From: a virus
Strand: one strand, 5' to 3'
Virus record (IMG/VR): IMGVR_UViG_3300043395_000604
Coordinates: 1 to 22,122 of that record
Length of the DNA: 22,122 bases
The translations under genes were made by a program, and so were the position numbers. Positions 12,237 to 19,634 of the stretch are shown one piece after another (within the stretch, counting starts at the first letter, position 1; each line of letters starts with the position of its first letter). The notes beneath the pieces were generated by a model. It ran no database searches. It saw only the letters and a program-made list of their open reading frames with translations, and was not told the origin of the DNA.

Positions 12237-12740
12237 ATGCTGTCGCTCATTTCCACCCTTGGAGGTCTGCTGATCTCCGGCCTGCCCAAGTTGCTGGAGT
12301 ATTTTCAAAACAAGGCTGACCAGGCCCACGAACTGAAGCTGGCTCAGATTCAGACTGAACGGGAACTCCAGTTGGCGGCCCAGGGGTTTGCTGCACAAGC
12401 CCGGATGGAAGAGGTTCGCCTGGAGCAAGTGGCTCTGGAAACAGACGCCCGGATGACCGAGGCAGCGCTCGACCATGACAAGAAGATCATGGAAAAGGCT
12501 TCGACTTGGGTGGTCAATTACACCGGTACGGTGCGCCCCACGGTGACCTACCTGTTTGTTTTTGAGCTGATTGCCATCAACGCCTTCATGGCCTGGTATA
12601 TCTGGAACCACCCCAACCTGATCACCAGTATTGATGACATCGTCAAATACTCAGATCTGATTTTTAGCGAAAGCGAACTCAGTATGCTGGGGTCAATAAT
12701 TGGCTTCTGGTTCGGAAGCCGCCAGTGGGGCAAGAAGTGA
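12237..12740 (+). CDS. Holin, GTA_holin_3TM type
   Basis: A 167-residue protein ending in the features of the 3TM holin family associated with gene-transfer-agent release: TVRPTVTYLFVFELIAINAF (about 98-117) as the main TM after a VRP motif, and SMLGSIIGFWFGSRQWGKK at the C-terminus. The N-terminus has a short hydrophobic stretch (LISTLGGLLISGLPKLL), followed by a long charged helix rich in Glu, Gln and Ala (about 25-85). Holins open the inner membrane at a set time so that the endolysin reaches the wall. Pairing with the endolysin gene directly downstream (GTGA overlap at 12737-12740) supports this. TAGGAG at 12225-12230 lies six bases before the ATG. Confidence 0.85.
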   Translation: MLSLISTLGGLLISGLPKLLEYFQNKADQAHELKLAQIQTERELQLAAQGFAAQARMEEVRLEQVALETDARMTEAALDHDKKIMEKASTWVVNYTGTVRPTVTYLFVFELIAINAFMAWYIWNHPNLITSIDDIVKYSDLIFSESELSMLGSIIGFWFGSRQWGKK

Positions 12741-13240
12741 AACTGAGCCTGGTAGGTGAAGCCCTCATGCACAAGTATGAGGGGTTTAGGAGTAAACCCT
12801 ACCTTTGCCCCGCCCATATATGGACGATCGGGTATGGCCACGTGCTGTACCAAGAGCAGATCAAGCTGCCGTCCGTGCGCAAAGAAGGCTACACCGGGAT
12901 GCTCCGCAGCGAGTTCCCGTTGAAACCGGAGGACAACCGTGTTTGGACTAAGACGGAGATCGACGAACTATTCCACGCTGATGTCGTCATGTTTGAACGT
13001 GGTGTTCTTCGACTTGTTCCCCCTGTATCTGGGCGTCAAGGCAGCTTTGACGCTCTGGTCAGCTTTGCCTTCAATGCTGGGCTAGGCCGACTGCAAAGCA
13101 GTCAGATCAGGATGCGGGCCAATCGGGGGGACTGGGATGGGGCTGCCGCAGGGTTCAGGAACTTCATCACGGGGGGTGGCAAGGTGCTGCCGGGTCTGGT
13201 AAAACGCCGTGAGGCAGAGATTGCCCTTTTCTTGTCTTGA
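12737..13240 (+). CDS. Endolysin, GH24-type lysozyme (E-C-T triad)
   Basis: A 167-residue muralytic enzyme that would cleave peptidoglycan glycan strands. The N-terminal catalytic region reads HKYEGFRSKPYLCPAHIWT and continues IGYGHV: E15, then eight residues, C24, then five residues, T30. This is the E-8aa-D/C-5aa-T triad of T4/lambdoid-type endolysins, here in its Cys form. Later family blocks are FDALVSFAFNAGLGRLQSSQ, WDGAAAGFRNFITGGGKVLP and GLVKRREAEIALFL. No signal peptide or SAR helix is seen, so export would need the holin upstream. I chose the GTG at 12737, which overlaps the holin stop (GTGA) and has GGGG six bases before it. An in-frame GTG at 12725 would add four residues and is also possible. 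Confidence 0.9.
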   Translation: MKLSLVGEALMHKYEGFRSKPYLCPAHIWTIGYGHVLYQEQIKLPSVRKEGYTGMLRSEFPLKPEDNRVWTKTEIDELFHADVVMFERGVLRLVPPVSGRQGSFDALVSFAFNAGLGRLQSSQIRMRANRGDWDGAAAGFRNFITGGGKVLPGLVKRREAEIALFLS

Positions 13241-13255
13241 CACGAAAATACTGCC

Positions 13256-15100
13256 ATGCCGCTCCAAAAAATACTCTTCAAGCCCGGGGTCAACCGCGAG
13301 AACACGCGCTACACCACTGAGGGCGGTTGGTACGAGTGCGACAAGGTGCGCTTCCGTCAGGGCAACCCGGAAGTCATTGGCGGCTGGGAGCCGTTGTCCT
13401 TGGGCCGGTATTTGGGCGTGTGCCGCTCGCTGTGGAACTGGGTGACGCTGGGCAAACTCAACTTGGTCAGCGTAGGCACCAATCTCAAGTTCTACATTGA
13501 GCGCGGCGGCGCGTACTTTGACATCACGCCGATCCGCACAACCACCACGCTCCCGCTCGACCCCTTTACGGGCAACGGCACGACCACAGTAACGGTAAAC
13601 GCCCCGACCAACGGTGCCCTAACTGGGGACTTCGTTACCTTCAGCGGTGTGACTGGCGCATACGCCTCGCTGCTCAATGGCGAGTTCCAGATCAACAATG
13701 CATCCACGAACTCGTACACCATCACGGTGGCCTCAGCCATCCCTGCTGGGGTTACGGGTGGTGCCGCGGTATCTGCCGCATATCAACTCAACACTGGCCC
13801 GGCCGAGGCCATTCCTTTTAACGGCTGGGGCGCGGGTGCCTGGAGTTTTGGCGCTTGGGGCACGGGCGGATCTACGGTCACCGCGCTGCGCGTATGGAGC
13901 CAGGGCAACTGGGGCCAAGATTTGATCTTTGGCCCGCGCAACGGCGGCATTTACTACTGGGATGCCAATACTGGCGTGGCCACGCGCGGCTTTGATTTGG
14001 CCACAGCGGTTGGCGCGTCAGACGTACCTACGGTGCAGAACTACCTCTTTATCTCGGACATCAACCGATTTGTTTTTGCAATGGGCTGCAACGACTACGG
14101 CAGCGCGGTGCAGGACCCGATGTTGATTCGTTGGTCAGATCAGGAAGACGCGTACAACTGGACACCTGCAGCTACCAACCAGGCGGGTAGCCTGCGCCTG
14201 TCCCACGGCTCGACGATCGTCACGGCTGTGCAGGCACGTCAGGAAATCGTGGTGTTCACGGATTCCTCTCTGTACTCGCTGCAGTACCTGGATGCGCCTA
14301 TTTTCTGGGGCGCTCAATTGCTGGGCGACAACATCTCCATCGTGGGCCAGAACGCGGCAGTGATCGCTTCCGGCATCGTGTACTGGATGGGCGTGGACAA
14401 GTTCTACGCCTACGACGGCCGTGTGCAGACCTTGAACTGCGATCTGCGTCGGCACGTGTTCCAAGACTTCAACATGGCGCAGTCCCAGCAGGTCTTTGCT
14501 GGCACGAACGAAGGCTTCAACGAGGTCTGGTGGTTCTATTGCTCACAGAACTCCACGGTCATCGACAAGTACGTGGTATTCAACTACCTTGAGAATGTTT
14601 GGTACTACGGCACGATGAACCGTACGGCCTGGCTGGATTCCGGCCTGCGCGAGTTCCCGATGGCCGCCACTTACAGCAACACGCTGGTCTATCACGAGGC
14701 GGGGCTCAACGACAACGTGGCGGGCACTCCCGTGCCGATCAATGCCTACATCTCGTCGTCTGAGTTTGACATCGGTGACGGCCACAACTTCGGATTCGTG
14801 TGGCGCATACTGCCTGACCTGACGTTCCAAAACTCCACGAACGACCCGAACACAAACCTGTCGCCGCGTGTGACGATGTCGGTGGCAGGCCTTTACAACT
14901 CGGGGTCGGGGCGTATCGATACTGCCAGCGGCCTGGTGGCTAAGACCAGTCAGTACCTGCTGACCGAGGAGTTCACCGGCCAAATCTACACCCGTGTGCG
15001 CGGCCGGCAGATGGTGTTTGAAATTGAGTCCAACCAGTTGAACACGGCCTGGCAGCTTGGCGCGCCGCGTATTGACATCAGACCGGATGGGCGGCGATGA
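13256..15100 (+). CDS. Tail nozzle / stabilisation protein (P22 gp10- or T7 gp12-like)
   Basis: A 614-residue protein resembling the nozzle or packaged-DNA-stabilisation protein of podoviruses, which closes the tail below the adaptor ring. The start MPLQKILFKPGVNRENTRYT with GGWYECDKVRFRQGNPEVIG is typical of the family. Later blocks QEDAYNWTPAATNQAGSLRL, VQARQEIVVFTDSSLYSLQY, SIVGQNAAVIASGIVYWMGV and KFYAYDGRVQTLNCDLRRHV indicate a beta-propeller core (about 230-480). A Thr-rich insertion (about 100-180) and a WGAGAWSFGAWGTGG stretch (about 190) are accessory. No Shine-Dalgarno is visible before the ATG; reinitiation from the endolysin stop 16 bases upstream is likely. It overlaps the next gene (ATGA). 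Confidence 0.87.
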   Translation: MPLQKILFKPGVNRENTRYTTEGGWYECDKVRFRQGNPEVIGGWEPLSLGRYLGVCRSLWNWVTLGKLNLVSVGTNLKFYIERGGAYFDITPIRTTTTLPLDPFTGNGTTTVTVNAPTNGALTGDFVTFSGVTGAYASLLNGEFQINNASTNSYTITVASAIPAGVTGGAAVSAAYQLNTGPAEAIPFNGWGAGAWSFGAWGTGGSTVTALRVWSQGNWGQDLIFGPRNGGIYYWDANTGVATRGFDLATAVGASDVPTVQNYLFISDINRFVFAMGCNDYGSAVQDPMLIRWSDQEDAYNWTPAATNQAGSLRLSHGSTIVTAVQARQEIVVFTDSSLYSLQYLDAPIFWGAQLLGDNISIVGQNAAVIASGIVYWMGVDKFYAYDGRVQTLNCDLRRHVFQDFNMAQSQQVFAGTNEGFNEVWWFYCSQNSTVIDKYVVFNYLENVWYYGTMNRTAWLDSGLREFPMAATYSNTLVYHEAGLNDNVAGTPVPINAYISSSEFDIGDGHNFGFVWRILPDLTFQNSTNDPNTNLSPRVTMSVAGLYNSGSGRIDTASGLVAKTSQYLLTEEFTGQIYTRVRGRQMVFEIESNQLNTAWQLGAPRIDIRPDGRR

Positions 15101-16476
15101 GCTTCCTTATCGAAAATGTCACCGTCCCTGCACCGCCCAATCTGCCACTGGCTCCACGGGACTACGAGTCTCGCTACCACGAGCAGTTCAACAACGTCCT
15201 GCGCCTGTACTTCAACCGACTCGACGCGCTGCTGAGAGGCATTGTGGCTACAACTTCACCTATCCCAATCTCCATCGGCGGCACCAACGTAGACGCCTTT
15301 GGGCGGGTGCGGGCCAGCCAGCCTTACACGCTCTTCGACAGCCAGAACCGCTACGCTGCGGACAATCAGTTTGATGTGGCCACAACCGGCACAGGTACGA
15401 CCACGTTCTTGTCCAACGAAGCGGCAATCAAACTGGAGGTCACCGCAGGTGGTGTGGGGTCGGTCAAGCGCCAGACCTACAGAAGCTTCCCGTATCAGCC
15501 GGGGAAGAGTTTGCTTGTGCTTGCCACCTTCGTGATGGACAGCACCAACAGCCTGAACCTCACGCAGCGGGTGGGCTACTACAACGACAGCAACGGCGTG
15601 TTCTTCCAGCGGGTGGACGGCACCTACGCGTTTGTCCTGCGCTCCAGTTCAATCCCCACCCCCGGCACGCCGAGCGACGTCCGTACGGTTCCGCAATCTC
15701 AGTGGAACGGCGACAAGCTGGACGGCACCGGGGACTCCGGCCTGACGCTTGATCCGAGCAAGGCGCAGATCCTGTTCATGGACTTTGAGTGGTTGGGCGT
15801 GGGCTCCGTCCGGTGCGGCTTCATCATCAATGGCCAGTACATCGTCTGCCACACCTTCAACAACGCCAACGACATTACCGGCGTCTACATGACCACGGCT
15901 ATCCTGCCGGTGCGGTACGAGATCGTCAGTTCTTCGGCCTTGGCAGCGTCCATGAAGGCCATCTGCTGCTCGGTGGTGTCTGAAGGCGGGTTTGAGCAGA
16001 CCTCCATCGACCATGTGGCGCGTCGCACCACAGCGTTCACCAACATCGACACGGCGGCGTTCTATCCCATCGTATCTATCCGTCTGGCATCGGGCCGTAC
16101 CGGGGCGGTGGTGTTACCCAACCGGGTGCAGTTTCTGCCGCTGACCAGTCAGAACTATGAGGTGGCGCTCATCAAGAATCCCACGCTGACCGGGGCTACC
16201 TGGGCGGCTACGGTGCCTTCGGACTCCAACGTGGACTACGATGTGGCCGCCACTGCCCTGACCGGCGGAACGATTGTCCAGACCGACTATGTGACTTCCA
16301 CCGGTAGTGGTGGCACGGTCAACACTTCTATTGCAACGGGCTACAACTGGGATTTGCAGTTGGGTGCCACGATTGCCGGCGTCAGCGATATCTATACCTT
16401 GGCCGCGCGCACCGTTTCGGGCGCAACCAAGGGTGACGGGGTCGGGTCTATTTCTTTCTTCGACCTGACCCAATAA
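15097..16476 (+). CDS. Virion structural protein, unknown role
   Basis: A 459-residue protein. After an N-terminal helix (YESRYHEQFNNVLRLYFNRL), a beta-rich body contains GRVRASQPYTLFDSQNRYAA, VTAGGVGSVKRQTYRSFPYQ, VGYYNDSNGVFFQRVDGTYA, WNGDKLDGTGDSGLTLDPSK, ILFMDFEWLGVGSVRCGFII and MKAICCSVVSEGGFEQTS. I recall this pattern from virion proteins in many large aquatic phages, where the middle resembles a lectin-like jelly roll. A role in tail or capsid surface structure is likely; carbohydrate binding is possible. It shares an ATGA overlap with the nozzle gene. The C-terminal 100 residues are Thr/Gly/Ala-rich and less conserved in appearance. Confidence 0.78.
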   Translation: MSFLIENVTVPAPPNLPLAPRDYESRYHEQFNNVLRLYFNRLDALLRGIVATTSPIPISIGGTNVDAFGRVRASQPYTLFDSQNRYAADNQFDVATTGTGTTTFLSNEAAIKLEVTAGGVGSVKRQTYRSFPYQPGKSLLVLATFVMDSTNSLNLTQRVGYYNDSNGVFFQRVDGTYAFVLRSSSIPTPGTPSDVRTVPQSQWNGDKLDGTGDSGLTLDPSKAQILFMDFEWLGVGSVRCGFIINGQYIVCHTFNNANDITGVYMTTAILPVRYEIVSSSALAASMKAICCSVVSEGGFEQTSIDHVARRTTAFTNIDTAAFYPIVSIRLASGRTGAVVLPNRVQFLPLTSQNYEVALIKNPTLTGATWAATVPSDSNVDYDVAATALTGGTIVQTDYVTSTGSGGTVNTSIATGYNWDLQLGATIAGVSDIYTLAARTVSGATKGDGVGSISFFDLTQ

Positions 16477-16518
16477 AATCGACACAGTCTTCTGCTGGCC
16501 ACAGCTCAAGGAATAAAG
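16477..16518 (+). other. Longest gap between genes (42 bases)
   Basis: The gap before the internal virion protein block holds only a short GCTG/CAGC hairpin with a GCCA loop, too weak for a terminator, and the AAGGA (16508-16512) that serves as ribosome site for the gene at 16519. No promoter-like -35/-10 pair is visible. Confidence 0.5.
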
Positions 16519-19500
16519 ATGGCAAACGACACTTCCGGCATCATGGCTCTGCCTGCGATGGACCAGCAACAAGGACCGGGGCCCGCGGCCCAAGGGCCAG
16601 ACGCCCAGATGGTGTTCGACAGCTTGCGGCAAAACGTTTCCCCTCGGGAAGTTTCTGACGAGCTGCTGGCCACTGCCGCTGAAGCTGATCCGCAGGCCGT
16701 TGCGGAATTCAAGGCTGCTCTTGAGGAACTGGATGTTCCCGACGAGATCCTTGAGCTGCTGGACCGCCTGGTTGACGAGATCCTGGCCGATCCGGGCAAC
16801 TATGAGGCCATCAAGGAGAAGTACCGGGCGCAAGGCGTTACCGAAGACATCCTGCCGGAGGAGTTCGATCCCGAGCTGTTTGGCGCGCTGAACCTGGCCA
16901 TCGACCAGCTTCGCGGCAAGCCCGCAGCCCCAATGGCTCCCCAGGAGTTTGCCAAGGGCGGTATTGCAAACCTCACCCCGGTGGCCAAGGCTATTGCTGC
17001 CCAGGGCCGTAATGGTGACACCATGCTGGCGCACATCACGCCGGCAGAGGCCCGCATGCTGAAAAAGCGCGGCGGCTCGGGGACCATCAACCCGCGCACG
17101 GGCTTGCCTGAGTTTGCCAACATCTTCAGCCGTATTGGCAATGCCATCAAGAAGTTTGCTGGCAGCACCGTTGGCAAGTTAGTCATCGGCACCGCCTTGT
17201 TCATGGTGGCGGGCCCGGCGGCTGCTCAGTTTTTGACTCTTTCTAGCCCCATGGCCATTGCTGGCGTCAGCGGCTTTGTAGCGGGTGCGGGAACTACGCT
17301 CCTTGCTGGGGGCAACCTGCGCGATGCTCTGAAAGCAGGCGCGATCGGCGGCATTACCGCTGGCGCTATGCAGGGCATCACGGGCATGGGCCCGGGTACT
17401 CCGGGCGCTCCTAGCGGTGCTGAGGCAGCCCCTGGTGCTCCGGGCGCTCCTTCTGCTCCTGCAGCGCCATCTGCTCCGACGGCCCCAACGGCCCCGACAG
17501 CTCCTCCCGCAGCAATCTCTTCCGGGCCAACCCTTCCGACATTGCCAGGAAGCCAAGGCCTGAGCTCGGTGATGCAGCCCCCAACCGGAATCCCCACCGG
17601 CACCTTTACGGAAACGGGATTTGCCGGGATGATGCCTGGGAGCGCCCCGGTGGCTCCGCCCGTGTCAACTGCTGGAGTTCCCGCCGCTGCGGCTCCTGCG
17701 GGCACGTCTTCTGTTGCAGCCCCCACGTCCCTTTTTGACAAGACCACTGATTTCCTGAAGCAGACGTTTTCTCCTTCTGCAATCGAGGCGCAGGGGATCC
17801 CTGCTGCAGAAAAGGCAGGGCGCGAGGCAATCACATCGCTCACCAATCGGCTGCCTGACGCCACGCCTGCGATGAAAGAAGCGGCGTATCAGGCCGCATA
17901 CAAAAACGCCCTACCAGGTGCGTTTGCCAAGTACGGCCCTGCAGCCGCCGCAGGCCTGGGGATCTTGGGCCTGTCAGGCGGATTCCAAACCAAACAGGTC
18001 AAGTCCCCGTACTCGGATTTGTTTACGGGCGGCCCTGGTTCGGCCCGTGATCTGATGGCCAAGAACCCTTCCCTGTACTATCTCCAAGGCCTGCCGGGGG
18101 TGTCCTACTACAACGGATCCGTAGTGCCTCCGACTCTCGCCCCCACCGTTTCTCCCCCGGGCTATGCCCATGGCGGGGTGGTACAGCATTTTGAGGATGG
18201 CGGCGCCGCTACCAATCCTGTGGATCCGGCAGCCAGTACTCCTCCGATTGTTGGTGCAGCTCCTGCTGTAACGCCCCCCGCTTCTCAAATTGGTACCCCC
18301 TCGGTCTCGTCCGTGGAGGTAGCTACGCCTGCCAGCGGTGGGTACAACAACTACTACCCTGCGGCGCAAAACATCTTCTACGGGGAGATGAACAAGCGCC
18401 TGTTGAGCGGCATCCCCACGATCGATCCCAGCATTACTTCTGCTACACCGGAGCAGAAGGCTGACTACTACAACCAGCTTATTGGCCAGGGCTACACGGA
18501 TCCTCAAATCCGAGCAGGGGCGGGGCCGCAAACAAATGAGAACTGGAACCAGTTGCGGGACATTGCTTCTCGCCGTCCGGCTGTGACGGGTGGCGGAATC
18601 GGTGCATTTCAACCGCAGCCTTTGATGTTCCCGGGCCAAGAAGAATTGGCCCGACTGGATGCCGAATACCGCAAGACCATGGGGGACCGCGCTCCACGGA
18701 CAGAGCCCCCGGGCTATGGGGCACCTCTCCGTTTGCCTGGCGTGACTATTCCCGGCGCGGGAGCCGGAGGCGGCGGGGGCGGCGCACCGACCCTGCCCCC
18801 GGCCACAAACCTGTCACCGGAAGCCAAACGTCTGCAGGGCATTTTCGACACGTCCATCTTCAACAAGACACCTAACGAAAAGGCGGCTTACTACAACTCG
18901 CTACTGGCGCAAGGCTACGACGACGCCACCATCCGGGCAGCCATCAATGCCCCGCTGGACCAGAACTGGCTTGATCTGCGGTCCATTGCTGCTGGCTTGC
19001 GTGCAGGCTCAACGGGCGGAGGCGGTGGCGGTGGCGGTGACACAACCACAACCACGGGCGGAGGCGGTGGCGGTGGCGGTGGCGGAACGACCACGACTAC
19101 CGGTGGGGGCACGACCACGACCACGGGTGGCGGTACCACAATTACCCCGCTGGAGCGGTTGCGGGCCACCTTTGACATGTCGATTCTTAGCGGAACGCCG
19201 CAGCAAAAAGCGGCCTACTACAACTCCCTGATTTCTGCCGGGTATGACGATGCCACCATTCGTGCTGCCATCGGTGCCCCAGAAGACGACAATTGGATGC
19301 TTTTGCGCCAGTTGGCCGCGGGGCAGTTGTCCGGGGGGAATTTGAGCCCGGGTGGCGGAGCCGCAAAGGACACGAATGATTCAACCATCGTGCAGCAAAA
19401 GGCACTGGGCGGTATTGCCGCTTTAGGCTCGGGCGGGTATCCTCGTCGCACTGGTCAAATCAGTGGCCCTGGGACCGAAAAGTCGGATTCCATCCCTGCA

Positions 19501-19632
19501 ATGCTCTCTGACGGCGAATTTGTCATGACTGCCCGTGCCGTGCGTGGCGCGGGAGGCGGCGACCGCCGCAAAGGGGCAAAGAAGATGTATGCGCTCATGC
19601 ATCAACTGGAACGTAATGCATCACGGGGCTGA
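16519..19632 (+). CDS. Presumed internal virion / DNA-ejection protein (1037 residues)
   Basis: A 1037-residue, Ala/Gly/Pro-rich protein. Order: acidic helical N-terminus (about 30-135); a block AKGGIANLTPVAKAIAA with DTMLAHITPAEARMLKKRG and INPRTGLPEFANIF (145-204); a hydrophobic region that could cross or insert in a membrane (about 214-290, GKLVIGTALFMVAGPAAAQF); an Ala/Pro/Thr-rich stretch (291-400); a second KGG-like motif YAHGGVVQHFEDGG (about 550-563); three copies of a 56-residue module (627-686, 771-826, 880-935) separated by Gly- or Thr-rich linkers; and a conserved C-terminus GPGTEKSDSIPAMLSDGEFV, then MTARAVRGAGGGDRRKGAKK. I recall the KGGIANL and SDGEFVMTA motifs from internal virion proteins of aquatic podoviruses. 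A role in DNA ejection is likely but inferred. It is followed by two more such genes. Confidence 0.72.
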   Translation: MANDTSGIMALPAMDQQQGPGPAAQGPDAQMVFDSLRQNVSPREVSDELLATAAEADPQAVAEFKAALEELDVPDEILELLDRLVDEILADPGNYEAIKEKYRAQGVTEDILPEEFDPELFGALNLAIDQLRGKPAAPMAPQEFAKGGIANLTPVAKAIAAQGRNGDTMLAHITPAEARMLKKRGGSGTINPRTGLPEFANIFSRIGNAIKKFAGSTVGKLVIGTALFMVAGPAAAQFLTLSSPMAIAGVSGFVAGAGTTLLAGGNLRDALKAGAIGGITAGAMQGITGMGPGTPGAPSGAEAAPGAPGAPSAPAAPSAPTAPTAPTAPPAAISSGPTLPTLPGSQGLSSVMQPPTGIPTGTFTETGFAGMMPGSAPVAPPVSTAGVPAAAAPAGTSSVAAPTSLFDKTTDFLKQTFSPSAIEAQGIPAAEKAGREAITSLTNRLPDATPAMKEAAYQAAYKNALPGAFAKYGPAAAAGLGILGLSGGFQTKQVKSPYSDLFTGGPGSARDLMAKNPSLYYLQGLPGVSYYNGSVVPPTLAPTVSPPGYAHGGVVQHFEDGGAATNPVDPAASTPPIVGAAPAVTPPASQIGTPSVSSVEVATPASGGYNNYYPAAQNIFYGEMNKRLLSGIPTIDPSITSATPEQKADYYNQLIGQGYTDPQIRAGAGPQTNENWNQLRDIASRRPAVTGGGIGAFQPQPLMFPGQEELARLDAEYRKTMGDRAPRTEPPGYGAPLRLPGVTIPGAGAGGGGGGAPTLPPATNLSPEAKRLQGIFDTSIFNKTPNEKAAYYNSLLAQGYDDATIRAAINAPLDQNWLDLRSIAAGLRAGSTGGGGGGGGDTTTTTGGGGGGGGGGTTTTTGGGTTTTTGGGTTITPLERLRATFDMSILSGTPQQKAAYYNSLISAGYDDATIRAAIGAPEDDNWMLLRQLAAGQLSGGNLSPGGGAAKDTNDSTIVQQKALGGIAALGSGGYPRRTGQISGPGTEKSDSIPAMLSDGEFVMTARAVRGAGGGDRRKGAKKMYALMHQLERNASRG
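18397..19323 (+). repeat. Three copies of a 56-residue helical module
   Basis: Copies lie at 18397-18576, 18829-18996 and 19156-19323. The consensus is TPxxKAxYYNxLxxxGYxDxxIRA(A)xxxPxxxNWxxLRxxA. Copies 2 and 3 are the closest, both 56 codons long and containing KAAYYNSL, GYDDATIRAAI and LR-x-LAAG or LRSIAAG endings; copy 1 is more diverged (KADYYNQL, GYTDPQIRAG). Linkers between copies are glycine- or threonine-rich. Confidence 0.82.
19010..19141 (+). repeat. Gly/Thr low-complexity linker
   Basis: Between module copies 2 and 3 the DNA alternates GGCGGAGGCGGTGGCGG runs with ACGACCACGACC-type runs, encoding stretches of up to ten Gly alternating with five-Thr blocks. The near-identical units at 19018-19058 and 19058-19140 suggest slippage or unequal exchange. 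The protein would be a flexible spacer. Confidence 0.8.
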
Positions 19633-19634
19633 GA

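Noticed and set aside
13237-13242. TTGACA resembling a -35 promoter box before the nozzle gene
   Set aside because: No -10-like hexamer lies 16-19 bases downstream; the nearest AATACT is about 26 bases away, and the first TGA of the string is the endolysin stop.
16488-16506. Short hairpin GCTG-GCCA-CAGC in the largest gap
   Set aside because: A four-base stem without a T-run is too weak to call a terminator.
16114-17034. Minus-strand open frame of 306 codons spanning the gap at 16477-16518
   Set aside because: It crosses two well-supported + strand genes, shows no recognisable family, and would be the only minus-strand gene in the window.
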